A program made the position numbers and the translations under genes. A DNA stretch of 49,802 nt, from the NCBI GenBank assembly GCA_041662445.1, contig JBAZSL010000013.1, positions 1-49,802 on the forward strand. Reading direction: 5' to 3'. The stretch is from UASB124 sp041662445. GTDB taxonomy: Bacteria > Babelota > Babeliae > Babelales > RVW-14. Shown here piece after piece: positions 8,020 through 16,567 of this stretch (positions are counted from its first letter, which is position 1; the number at the start of each line of letters is the position of its first letter). Under the pieces are notes generated by a model that made no database searches, had not been told where the DNA came from, and saw only the letters and a program-made list of their open reading frames with translations.

Positions 8020-9141
8020 TTATGCAAAACCAACAGCAAGCCACAAATCTTCAACAGTACGACGCGCCGAAGACGGCAAAAGAGGAATAAAAAGCCGCTT
8101 GTACGTTGCATCTTGCGGAAAAAGATTTTGATTTGCTAAATACGCCGCATGTGTACCCTGATTTGCTATCACATTAGATGAACTATATCCAAGTGTTTTG
8201 CTATTGAGTGATGCAATCTCATTCGACAACATAAAGTTTATAAACTGATGCGCTAGGTCGATTTTTACACTTTTGCGCGGAATAGCCAAATTCTCGACAA
8301 CCAACATACTCCCCTCTGTCGGTATGGCAAAATCAAAATTGTCACTCACGTCAAAAATTTTGCGCATGTAGTTGCTCGACATAAGCGCAATAGGAACTAC
8401 TTCAGCGAAAAGAAAATATTGTGCGCTATGCACCGTATATGCTTCAACCCATTTCTTTTGATCTATAAGTAAGCGCTCAATCTGAGCAAACTCTTGCGGG
8501 CCTAAATCATTCACACGACCAAATAAGTAGATAGCAGCCATAAAAACGGCATCCCGGCCATCATCAAGCATACACACGCGATATGGCCGCACAGCACCTG
8601 CTTGAGCTACTAACGTGTGTGGATTTTGAAAGATGTTACCCAATGACATCTCTTCAGGTTTTTTATTAAAAAACTTTTTATTATATGCAAGTCCATAAAC
8701 ATACCATTTATGGGGCAGCGAATAGACGTTACCGGGATCAAAGGAACGGTTCATAAGATGGTTGTCGAGCAGTTGCATCGAATCGAGTTTTGTATGGTCA
8801 AGTTTATGTAACCAACCGTTATCTTCCAATGTTTTAACCATGTAATCAGAAATATTAATAACATCGTAACCTTCGCCCTCATTCATGCGAAATTTCGCAA
8901 AAAGTTGTTCGTCTATTTCAACATAGGTCAGGTTAACGTGTATGCCAGTTTGATCTTCAAATCGCTCAATTGCTTCCTGGCTGAATGTTTCAGCAAACGT
9001 ACACACATTGATTGTTTTACTCGGCCTCAACAGATCTATTATCCACGGCAAATATAAAAAAAGCCCAAATAACAGCACATACATACAGGCAATAATAACT
9101 TTACCCATTAAACGCGACATTAAAGTTTTTTTTGTATTCAT
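8020..9141 (-). CDS. potD: polyamine ABC transporter substrate-binding protein (PotD/PotF-like), copy 2
   Basis: Extracytoplasmic binding protein of a spermidine/putrescine-type importer. After a membrane segment (about 14-36) the mature part begins TINVCTFAETFSQEAIERFE, the typical start of the PotD fold, followed by VNLTYVEIDEQL and YDVINISDYMV. It ends with LAHQFINFMLSNEIASLNS. There is no convincing lipobox, so it is probably anchored by its uncleaved N-terminal helix. The ATG at 9141 has GAGAGG upstream. It lies 33 bp behind a paralogue with the same layout; the pair may differ in ligand preference (inference). It is the last gene of the pot operon. Confidence 0.88.
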   Translation of the reverse strand: MNTKKTLMSRLMGKVIIACMYVLLFGLFLYLPWIIDLLRPSKTINVCTFAETFSQEAIERFEDQTGIHVNLTYVEIDEQLFAKFRMNEGEGYDVINISDYMVKTLEDNGWLHKLDHTKLDSMQLLDNHLMNRSFDPGNVYSLPHKWYVYGLAYNKKFFNKKPEEMSLGNIFQNPHTLVAQAGAVRPYRVCMLDDGRDAVFMAAIYLFGRVNDLGPQEFAQIERLLIDQKKWVEAYTVHSAQYFLFAEVVPIALMSSNYMRKIFDVSDNFDFAIPTEGSMLVVENLAIPRKSVKIDLAHQFINFMLSNEIASLNSKTLGYSSSNVIANQGTHAAYLANQNLFPQDATYKRLFIPLLPSSARRTVEDLWLAVGFA

Positions 9142-9174
9142 AGCAACACCTCTCATTCAGCAACCACCCACCAA

Positions 9175-10272
9175 TTAAGCACACTCAACCTCTAACCATA
9201 TATCATCAATTCGAGCGCGTGTTGACGGCTCAAAGAGAGGTATATAAAGGCGCCGCATTAATTGTTCATCGATAGAAACAAAACCAACGTTTTCGTGCGC
9301 TGAAGCCCATCCATACGTAGAACTATTAAGACGTGCGATTTCTTCAGAAAGCATAAAATTTATAAATTGATATGCCATCTCTTTGTTTTTGCTACAGGCA
9401 GGAATAACAAGATTTTCAACAACCAGAACGCCACCTTCACGAGGAACGGCAAACCCAAAACGGTTATCGTAACGTATAATTTTTTGTGCAAAATTACTCG
9501 ACGTAATGGCGATTGGAACAATATTGGCGAGTAAAAAATATTCAACCGTGTATAACGTATAACACTCAACCCACTGTTTCTGAGCAACTAGCGTTTTTTT
9601 GATTTTGCCATAATCGACTTCGCTTAACCCATCGGCATGTCCAAAAAGATATAATGCCGCGAGAAAAAATGAATCATTAGGGGAATCAAGCATACAAATT
9701 TTATATGGCTGCTTGGCCACACCACTACGTACAAAAGTAGCAGGGTCCTTAAAAACAAGATCGAGTGACATGCTTCCCGGATCTTGGGTAAAGAAGTTTT
9801 TATCGTAAATAATGCCATAAATAAACCATTTATGCGGTACCGAGTAGTTATTTTGACGGTCATATTCTCGATCAAGTAACATCTTGTTTATATGAGGAAG
9901 ACAAGAGATGTGATCACGATTCATTTCTTGCAGAAGCCCCTGCATGCGTAATATCTGCACCATGAAATCTGAAACATTAACAACGTCGTAACCTTTCAAC
10001 CCATCGATTTTAGACTTTGCAGAAATCTGCTCATCAAGCTCAACATAGGTGAGGTTAACTTTGACGCCGGTTTTCTGTTCAAAACGAGCAATTGCTTCAG
10101 GCGAAAAAGTTTCAGTAAATGCACATACGTTAAGTGTTTTATGAGACCCACAGGAATCAAGAAGCAAGGGCACGTAAAAGAAAAACGACATGAGCCCTAG
10201 ATACATGAGAACAATCACTGTCTTTCGAGAGGCAGTGATAAAAAATCGATAGTCTGGTGGTTTTTCATTCAT
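9175..10272 (-). CDS. potD: polyamine ABC transporter substrate-binding protein (PotD/PotF-like), copy 1
   Basis: 365 residues, same layout as its downstream neighbour: membrane segment (about 18-40), then TLNVCAFTETFSPEAIARFE, VNLTYVELDEQI, YDVVNVSDFMV and a C-terminal AYQFINFMLSEEIARLNS. The start overlaps the potC stop in ATGAATGA, so translation is probably coupled. A cysteine follows the helix (LLDSCGS) but the residues before it do not make a normal lipobox. The two paralogues differ most around the central ligand-contact region. Confidence 0.9.
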   Translation of the reverse strand: MNEKPPDYRFFITASRKTVIVLMYLGLMSFFFYVPLLLDSCGSHKTLNVCAFTETFSPEAIARFEQKTGVKVNLTYVELDEQISAKSKIDGLKGYDVVNVSDFMVQILRMQGLLQEMNRDHISCLPHINKMLLDREYDRQNNYSVPHKWFIYGIIYDKNFFTQDPGSMSLDLVFKDPATFVRSGVAKQPYKICMLDSPNDSFFLAALYLFGHADGLSEVDYGKIKKTLVAQKQWVECYTLYTVEYFLLANIVPIAITSSNFAQKIIRYDNRFGFAVPREGGVLVVENLVIPACSKNKEMAYQFINFMLSEEIARLNSSTYGWASAHENVGFVSIDEQLMRRLYIPLFEPSTRARIDDIWLEVECA

Positions 10273-11059
10273 ATGAAAGAACCTGATCGATAACTTTCAG
10301 CGAACAGAGGGCCAATACAACAAGACTACTAATAATCAGAAAGCACGTTGAAATTGCGTTGATCATTGGATCAACACCAGTCCTAATCATTGAGTACACA
10401 TAGACAGACAGGGTTTGTACCGTTGGACCGGAGCAAAAAAGCGCAATCAGAAAATCATCCATTGAGAGTGTAAAAACTAACAAGCCTGATGCAATCAATG
10501 ATGGCATCAGCAATGGAATGACTATCTTACCAAACGTTTGCAAATAAGAAGCCCCAAGATCAAGTGAAGCCTCAGTTAACACAGGATCTAGTTCTATGAA
10601 GCGTGCCCGCACAATAGGAATTACAAATCCAATACCCAACAATGTATGCCCTGCAATAAGGCTGCCATATCCGAGTGGAATCTGGAAAAAGGTAAAAATG
10701 CTTAATATTCCTATGGCCAACACAATTTCTGGCAACAAAATATTGATGTAAAACAAATTGAGAAAAAAATTTGAGCGCCACCATTTGCTTGCAACCACAA
10801 AGCAGGTTCCTATTAATACACTTAAAAAAGTAGTAATAATTGCAACAATAACCGACGTTTCCAAGGCATTAATAATCTCAATTGAGTGAACCAGTTTTTT
10901 GTACCAGCGCAGTGAGAAGCCAACCCATTCAATTGAGAAAGAAGCATCGTTAAATGAGAAAATAACTAAAACAAAGATGGGCAGATATAAAAAAAGATAC
11001 GCAACACAAACAACGAGGGGATTTAAAATTTTTAGAAACAATTGTCTGTTTTCAATCAT
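10265..11059 (-). CDS. potC: polyamine ABC transporter permease PotC
   Basis: Inner-membrane permease of the polyamine importer with about six membrane helices. The EAA loop that docks the ATPase reads EASLDLGASYLQTFGKIVIPLLMP. The ATG at 11059 follows the potB stop by 5 nt; a GTG four codons upstream (11071) overlapping the potB stop is an alternative. The 3' end overlaps the next gene by 8 nt. Order ATPase-permease-permease-binding protein is the standard potABCD layout. Confidence 0.93.
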   Translation of the reverse strand: MIENRQLFLKILNPLVVCVAYLFLYLPIFVLVIFSFNDASFSIEWVGFSLRWYKKLVHSIEIINALETSVIVAIITTFLSVLIGTCFVVASKWWRSNFFLNLFYINILLPEIVLAIGILSIFTFFQIPLGYGSLIAGHTLLGIGFVIPIVRARFIELDPVLTEASLDLGASYLQTFGKIVIPLLMPSLIASGLLVFTLSMDDFLIALFCSGPTVQTLSVYVYSMIRTGVDPMINAISTCFLIISSLVVLALCSLKVIDQVLSYE

Positions 11060-11064
11060 CGTCG

Positions 11065-11985
11065 TTACCACGGTTCTTTAGGATGACTACTGATATAGTA
11101 GAATTCACGTTTAAATTTTCTCTCTTTATATGCACGTATGCACTTAGAAACAAACGTACTCAATGCTATCACTAATGCCGGTAGCATAACGCCAATGATG
11201 ACTAACGCAGCACCAACGCGCCAGTCACGTGATCGCAGGAATTTGTCAACAATAACGCTGCCCCAGAAAACATATTTTGATCCGCCCAAAAGAATAGGAA
11301 TTGCATATTCACCAAATGCGGGAATAAAAACAAGTAATACGCCAGCATAAACGCCCGGCATCGATAAAGGAAATATAACGCGTTTGAATGTTTCAAAGCG
11401 ATCAGCACCAAGATCGGCAGATACTTCTAGGTAGCATGGATTCATTTTTTCGAGTACCGCGTAAATCGGCAAAATCATAAATGGAAGATAACAGGACACC
11501 ATCCCCAGCAAAATTGAAAAATAATTATTAAGAAGATGAAAAGACGGTGAAATAACGCCCAACGATTGAAGCAATCGGCTTATGAGACTATTTTTTTCAA
11601 GAATGAAAAACCAGGCATATACTTGCACAATCAAACTCGTCCATGAAGGCAGAATCAGCGAAAACAGAAGGATGGTTTTGAACTTTTTTGGAACCTTAAG
11701 CGCCAAATAATAAGCCACCGGATAAGCTATGACAAAACAACTAAGCGCCGTAAGCGTTGCTAAAAAAAATGAACGCAAAATAATCTGAATATAGAGTGAG
11801 TTAAAAATCTGATGATAATAAGCAAGTGTAAATGAGTAGACTCCACGCGCCGAATCATAATCAAGAATGCTATGCAAAGCCAAGATTGCAAATGGCGCAT
11901 AAAGAAAAACGATCTGCCACAGAAACGCTGGGCAGGCGAGCAAAAAGTATATTTCTTCTGTGAATATTTTCTTGAGCGCTTTCAT
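11065..11985 (-). CDS. potB: polyamine ABC transporter permease PotB
   Basis: 306-residue permease with about six membrane helices. Its EAA loop is EVSADLGADRFETFKRVIFPLSMPG. The ATG directly abuts the potA stop, and the ribosome-binding site (TTGGAG) lies within the potA end, so the genes are translationally linked. It ends with a basic cytoplasmic tail. It pairs with PotC to form the channel for polyamines. Confidence 0.94.
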   Translation of the reverse strand: MKALKKIFTEEIYFLLACPAFLWQIVFLYAPFAILALHSILDYDSARGVYSFTLAYYHQIFNSLYIQIILRSFFLATLTALSCFVIAYPVAYYLALKVPKKFKTILLFSLILPSWTSLIVQVYAWFFILEKNSLISRLLQSLGVISPSFHLLNNYFSILLGMVSCYLPFMILPIYAVLEKMNPCYLEVSADLGADRFETFKRVIFPLSMPGVYAGVLLVFIPAFGEYAIPILLGGSKYVFWGSVIVDKFLRSRDWRVGAALVIIGVMLPALVIALSTFVSKCIRAYKERKFKREFYYISSHPKEPW

Positions 11986-13077
11986 CTATCGCTCCAACAA
12001 AACAACGTTTTCTTTTTGGAAGTACAGCTGCACCTCATCATCATAGTCTATGCTTTCTTGTGGAAAGTGTTCTTCGTTTTGTTCAAAGACCAAAAGCAAC
12101 TGTCCGTTTTTAAGCTTAACACGATACTGCGTTGAACGACCGTAATAGACGATATCAACAACCTTACAGCTCAGGTTATTTGAAAATCCTTCACGCATTT
12201 TCTTGGTAATAAAGATCTTTTCTGGGCGAATACTCATATAGAGGCGACACCCTGGAATCATCCAGAATTTTTCATTGGGTGTATACACCTTAAACAATCC
12301 AAGACCCTCAACTTCGACAAAATATTGGCCACCCGTTATGTGTAGCTTGCCCTCAATAATGTTGGTGTTACCCACAAAATTGGCAACAAATCGAGAGACC
12401 GGAAACTCATAAATCTCTTTAGGCGTTGCCATCTGTTCAATATCACCTTGCTCATTCATGATTGCCATTTTGTCTGAAACTGTCAGCGCCTCAAATTGGT
12501 CATGCGTTACATACACAAAGGTCGTCTGCAGCTTATCCTGGAGCTCACTCAACTCGATAAGCATTTCCTCTTTAAGTTTCAGATCAAGAGCCGCCAATGG
12601 CTCATCAAGAAGCAGAACCTCAGGCTCATTAATCAAGGCTCGTGCAAGGGCTACACGTTGCTGTTGTCCACCGGAAAGATTTCGCGGATACTTTACCTCG
12701 AACCCTACCAAACGAACCATTTTGAGAACTTCTTGAACCTTGGATCGTAGGAGTTCTTCAGCAACCTTGCGAATGCGCAAACTGTACGCAACATTTTCAA
12801 AAACAGTTAAATGCGGGAAAAGTGCGTATTGCTGAAAAACGGTATTTATTTTTCGTTTAAAGACAGGCAAATGCGTAATTTCTTCATCCCCAAGAAAAAT
12901 TTTGCCCGAATCAACCTCTTCAAGCCCTGCAAGCAAACGAAGTACCGTCGTTTTGCCACAGCCGCTCGGGCCGAGAAGTGCAAAAAACTGCCCCATAGGA
13001 ATATCGAGGCTTAAATTGTCCAAAATGAGCTCGCCGTCATACGATTTTGACACGCGTTCAAGTCGAATATATCTCAT
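11986..13077 (-). CDS. potA: polyamine ABC transporter ATP-binding protein PotA
   Basis: ATPase that drives polyamine import. Walker A GPSGCGKT at 36-43, signature LSGGQQQRVALARAL, Walker B VLLLDEPLAALD and switch His in YVTHDQFEAL. The C-terminal third is a TOBE-type domain (NIIEGKLHITG.. SIRPEKIFI), as in PotA/CUT1-type ATPases. AGGGA precedes the ATG. The gene is 36 bp behind a small membrane protein gene and starts the potABC run. Confidence 0.96.
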   Translation of the reverse strand: MRYIRLERVSKSYDGELILDNLSLDIPMGQFFALLGPSGCGKTTVLRLLAGLEEVDSGKIFLGDEEITHLPVFKRKINTVFQQYALFPHLTVFENVAYSLRIRKVAEELLRSKVQEVLKMVRLVGFEVKYPRNLSGGQQQRVALARALINEPEVLLLDEPLAALDLKLKEEMLIELSELQDKLQTTFVYVTHDQFEALTVSDKMAIMNEQGDIEQMATPKEIYEFPVSRFVANFVGNTNIIEGKLHITGGQYFVEVEGLGLFKVYTPNEKFWMIPGCRLYMSIRPEKIFITKKMREGFSNNLSCKVVDIVYYGRSTQYRVKLKNGQLLLVFEQNEEHFPQESIDYDDEVQLYFQKENVVLLER

Positions 13078-13113
13078 CTATTTTTCCCTAATATATGACA
13101 GAAGAAATCCGCA

Positions 13114-13803
13114 TCACGATAATTTGCGACGTCCTGATGGACGTGCAAACATCATGGGAATTACAATATCGGAGAGTGTGCAAGGAAGAAGCACGGCAAA
13201 AATAAGAAACAAAAAAACCATCCCCATCAATTCCCACCACTGAGAAAACCCAAAGCTCACCAGATAGAGCATGGATGCCATTGAACTAACAAAGATATGA
13301 AAAAAATGGAATCCAAGAGAGTAAAAGAGTCGCAAATTACTCTGATGGCTACTCATAACCCAACCATTGATAACACCAACGAACAGGAACGGTAACACTA
13401 TAGGGAGGTGGCTCAAAAAGCACCAGTGAAAATGCATATCAAGACCAAATGCTAGACCACCAAGGTAGGGAAGAAACGAATCTGAGATAGTACAAAAAAT
13501 AGTTGGAACCAAAAGTCCAACAAGAATTCCGGTGGGAATGTTTTTGGAAAATCGCTTAAAGGTGAGCATGCTTCCGGTTGCGGCAAAAAGAATATGGAGA
13601 AAGTGAAAATTGTGAAACAGGCGATAACTCACCGCTGCCTGCCCAGGACCGAAAGAGATGAATGATAGCAAACTAAGGCAAATCATACTTAAAGCAACCG
13701 AAAAAATCGCATAAGGAAGATGACATAGAATCTCTTCCCTTACTGTATGATGGTGTTCGAGCACACCATGGCCACCATCTTCGTGATCGCACATATCTTT
13801 CAT
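13114..13803 (-). CDS. histidine-rich polytopic membrane protein, unknown function
   Basis: 229 residues with about six hydrophobic segments. The short N-terminus is rich in His, Asp and Glu (CDHEDGGHGVLEHHHT) and further His residues sit near the helices (FHNFHFLHI, DMHFHWCFLSH, FHFFHIF). This pattern would fit metal contact, but no known family was recognised. It precedes potA by 36 bp on the same strand and may be the first gene of the pot transcript. A small C-terminal basic tail follows the last helix. The 138 bp upstream of it hold no clear promoter. Confidence 0.7.
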   Translation of the reverse strand: MKDMCDHEDGGHGVLEHHHTVREEILCHLPYAIFSVALSMICLSLLSFISFGPGQAAVSYRLFHNFHFLHILFAATGSMLTFKRFSKNIPTGILVGLLVPTIFCTISDSFLPYLGGLAFGLDMHFHWCFLSHLPIVLPFLFVGVINGWVMSSHQSNLRLFYSLGFHFFHIFVSSMASMLYLVSFGFSQWWELMGMVFLFLIFAVLLPCTLSDIVIPMMFARPSGRRKLS

Positions 13804-13941
13804 CCTCGTGCCTTTATTACACCTTCACAGCCTTGGTTGAACTTCTCACATCGCACAAACATCGTGCCAATGTCGATTTTTTCAATATTACTCGATTGAT
13901 GTGCAAAGTAAAGAATCGAATATGAAAGAGTCAAGTGAATG

Positions 13942-14691
13942 TTACTGACAGGCTACTTTGAGTTGAACTGTAAGACCTTGAGCAGAATTAACGATTGCCC
14001 CGGGAACAGGCTCCTGATCAACAATTTTGCATTCCGTGCAGGTATGCCCCTCTGCAACATCGCCATCGTGAATTATTTCAGCACGCACATCGTGTTTGCG
14101 TAATGCCTCTTGAGCATCGGCAAGCAAAGCTCCACGCAAATTAGGCATAATGCACAAATGATATGCCCCTGCAGAGAAATAAACAGTCGTCTTATGGGTG
14201 TACAGTTCCTGTCCTGCTGCCGGCAATTGCGCAATACACATTCCCTCAGGGTATGCCGCAGGGACAAAGACTATGCCACCTTCTAAGCCACGTTGATCAA
14301 GAATTTTGACAACCTCTTTGTGCGATTTACCCCAAAGATCTGGCATCTGTTGCCGTTTGGTTCGCACTGCCATGGTAATAAAAACAGTTTGATTTGGACG
14401 AATTTTTTGCGCCGGGCGGGGAAGCTGATCAATAATGGTTCCCTCGGCCAACGTACTTTCTTCACGCTCTTGAAGCAATCGTACGCCCAGCTGACTCTGC
14501 GATAAAATTCGAACAGCCTCATTCAACGACTTACCAATGACGTTGGGTACGTTATAATCGGCCTTATGAAAGAAGTAGGCAATTACAAAATAGCCTGCAA
14601 CAAAGCTAAGAAACGGCATCAGCCAATACAGAGGAGATGTGCTTTTTTTGGGACCAACTTTATTAAGCATTTTCGGATTCAATTTTTCCAT
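13942..14691 (-). CDS. membrane-anchored PASTA-domain protein
   Basis: From the ATG at 14691 the protein has a short cytoplasmic N-terminus, one membrane helix (about 22-42) and three PASTA repeats, each with the (V/M)P(N/D)(V/L).GKS or PNLRG opening: YNVPNVIGKSLNEA, QQMPDLWGKSHKEV and CIMPNLRGALLADA. PASTA domains bind muropeptides or act as spacers in penicillin-binding proteins and Ser/Thr kinases; here there is no kinase or transpeptidase domain. The frame is open 23 codons further upstream, but that part lies inside the rnpB 3' end, so the internal ATG is preferred. No strong ribosome-binding site is visible. Confidence 0.85.
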   Translation of the reverse strand: MEKLNPKMLNKVGPKKSTSPLYWLMPFLSFVAGYFVIAYFFHKADYNVPNVIGKSLNEAVRILSQSQLGVRLLQEREESTLAEGTIIDQLPRPAQKIRPNQTVFITMAVRTKRQQMPDLWGKSHKEVVKILDQRGLEGGIVFVPAAYPEGMCIAQLPAAGQELYTHKTTVYFSAGAYHLCIMPNLRGALLADAQEALRKHDVRAEIIHDGDVAEGHTCTECKIVDQEPVPGAIVNSAQGLTVQLKVACQ

Positions 14692-14723
14692 ATTTTTAGT
14701 ATCGAGGAATGGCGTGATTCTTT

Positions 14724-15072
14724 GGTTGGTGCTTATAAGCTGGATTCTGTACCGTGCCACTTATCGCAGCCCGGCGGCAACCATTTATCTAAGCGACATA
14801 CCCGCATGTTATAAGAAACAGGAATCTGCAACACGCCTATTTTGTCTTGCTCCAGATGGGGTTTTCCCGCGAAATACATTGCTGCATTCCGGCGTACGCT
14901 CTTACCGCACGTTTTCACCCTTACCTGCCAGGATTTCTCCTGACATCGGCGGTATTTTCTCTGTGGCACTCTCCATGAGCATTTAGCTCCCCTCATTTGC
15001 ATTTATGGCCGAAACCATAAACCTTATGAGGCATCGTTCCTATTCGGAGTCCAGACTTTCCTCCCCCCAACC
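14724..15072 (-). ncRNA. rnpB: RNase P RNA (bacterial type A)
   Basis: Catalytic RNA of RNase P, which trims tRNA 5' leaders. On the minus strand the conserved core is plain: GAGGAAAGTCTGGACTCC near the 5' end, the CACAGAAA element, GGTGAAAACGTGCGGTAAGA in the middle, and GCTTATAAGC near the 3' end. The terminal helix P1 is formed by GGTTGG (minus strand of 15067-15072) and CCAACC (minus strand of 14724-14729), which sets the ends at about 349 nt. Short reading frames crossing this interval are not genes. The 5' end overlaps the 3' end of the membrane protein gene 15024-15527 by about 49 nt. Confidence 0.96.
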
Positions 15073-15527
15073 GCAATGGATGAGGAGCGACTGCCAAGCA
15101 TATTCCAAAGAACCACGTATCCTACACATAGATTAATCAATATTTGCAGCATTGTCACGGCAAGAGAAGGGGTAGCCCCCGTGGTAAATGCGTAAAATAG
15201 GTTATTTTCAACAAGAATAAATACTATTATGCCCAAACTCAGCAAAATCCACTGTGCATAAAGCAGAGTATCGCGCCATGAAATAATGGCCCAACAAAGA
15301 GGAATCAGGACTATAAGAGCCAAAAAAGCTCGCCCATGACGCACAAAATCCTGGAGCAGAAACAGACTAGTTGCCCACAACAATGCCCCACGACCCTCGT
15401 CGGAACGCCATCGCATCATCACTATCAATACCAACGGCAAAAGGCTGTACAAAATCCAGCGCCCCAAAAAGGCATATGCAATAAAATCTAAGAGCGTTAA
15501 GAGTGGCGCTAGAAATATTATAGACAT
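15024..15527 (-). CDS. small polytopic membrane protein, unknown
   Basis: 167 residues with about five hydrophobic helices and short loops. Size and hydrophobic pattern recall MreD-like proteins, but no diagnostic motif is seen and I do not assign it. Its start overlaps the stop of the upstream metallohydrolase gene by 10 nt (coupled translation). The last 16 or so codons (..GGRKVWTPNRNDAS) are read from the 5' end of rnpB, so the natural C-terminus may have been extended by loss of an earlier stop, and the rnpB promoter must lie inside this gene. Confidence 0.65.
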   Translation of the reverse strand: MSIIFLAPLLTLLDFIAYAFLGRWILYSLLPLVLIVMMRWRSDEGRGALLWATSLFLLQDFVRHGRAFLALIVLIPLCWAIISWRDTLLYAQWILLSLGIIVFILVENNLFYAFTTGATPSLAVTMLQILINLCVGYVVLWNMLGSRSSSIAVGGRKVWTPNRNDAS

Positions 15528-16558
15528 GAGATCTGTTCCCCTTTTTCATACGCACTGGCTGCAGACGCTGATGCAAATCCATACGACTGTCCACATTTTA
15601 CCACGTGCAATTTTTTGTCATCTAGAATCTCACCGCGCTCATTCCAGGCTCTTTGCAATTTGTGTACGGGATCTAAGAATCGGTCGGTGCCAAACATAAA
15701 CGTCCCCCAATGCATGGGGATAAAAATTTTCGCGCCAAGATCAACAAACGCCTCAACGGCTTCATGTGGATCAAGGTGAGCGTCTGCTATCAGGCCATGT
15801 GGTTCGACAGGCCCGACAGGCACAATGGCTACGTCAATTTCGCCATAACGTTGTCGAATTGCGGCAAAATGTTGATCATACGCCGTGTCACCAGCAAAAT
15901 AAATGTTTCTTCCCTGGTACGAAATCATCCAACTTCCCCACAATGATGCGTTGAGATCAAAGGGGCTTCTACCGGTCCAATGCGATGCAGGCAAAAAAGA
16001 AATCGTCAGCGGCGTCCCATTTTTGGTTACTACCGCTTCCTGCCACCAGGTCATTTCGGTTACGCGATCATAACCAAGGCGCCGTACCAGCCGGGCATCA
16101 CCCTGTGGCACATAAACTGTGGGCTGGTGAGAGAGCAATTTTTTAAGACTCGGCACATCAGCATGATCACGATGATTATGGGAGAGAAGTATGGCATCAA
16201 GCATGGGTATATCACTTATCGCCCATGGGAACTTCATCATGCGCGGGACTATTCGTGAAATTTCACCAAATACTGGGTCAAAAAGAATATTAAAACCGCC
16301 AACCTGGATAAGCACGGTCGCATGCCCCAGCCACGTAACCACAAGATGATCACTAGAGGGTACCGGAGCAACATCGCGCACAAGCCATACGGGGCTTAAG
16401 GACTCAGCCTCGGCAAGCAACATTTTTTTCCCGCCACAAGCTTTCAGGTGATGACGCATTTCATACGACGTTTTAAGCATGCGCCAGAAGCGTGCTGCTA
16501 TAGAATCATGCTGGTGATTATAAAAACGACCCTTATATCGATAGGGATGATGATCCAT
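15518..16558 (-). CDS. NAPE-PLD-like metallo-beta-lactamase-fold hydrolase
   Basis: 346 residues. The metal-binding motif HxHxDH is SHNHRDHAD (His127, His129, Asp131, His132). Further ligands are in LPASHWTGR, YFAGDTAYD and PMHWGTFMFG. The strand WLGHATVLIQ and the overall length match the NAPE-hydrolysing phospholipase D/UlaG branch, zinc phosphodiesterases acting on phospholipid-like or other phosphodiester substrates. The real substrate is not deducible. No signal peptide is seen. The ATG at 16558 is preceded by AAGGTCAGGA, and the gene starts 9 bp after the mnmA stop, forming mnmA-hydrolase-membrane protein. Confidence 0.88.
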   Translation of the reverse strand: MDHHPYRYKGRFYNHQHDSIAARFWRMLKTSYEMRHHLKACGGKKMLLAEAESLSPVWLVRDVAPVPSSDHLVVTWLGHATVLIQVGGFNILFDPVFGEISRIVPRMMKFPWAISDIPMLDAILLSHNHRDHADVPSLKKLLSHQPTVYVPQGDARLVRRLGYDRVTEMTWWQEAVVTKNGTPLTISFLPASHWTGRSPFDLNASLWGSWMISYQGRNIYFAGDTAYDQHFAAIRQRYGEIDVAIVPVGPVEPHGLIADAHLDPHEAVEAFVDLGAKIFIPMHWGTFMFGTDRFLDPVHKLQRAWNERGEILDDKKLHVVKCGQSYGFASASAASAYEKGEQISCL

Positions 16559-16567
16559 GTCCTGACC

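Noticed and set aside
14733..15002. Open frames on both strands inside 14640-15000
   Set aside because: They lie within the RNase P RNA, whose conserved core explains the sequence.
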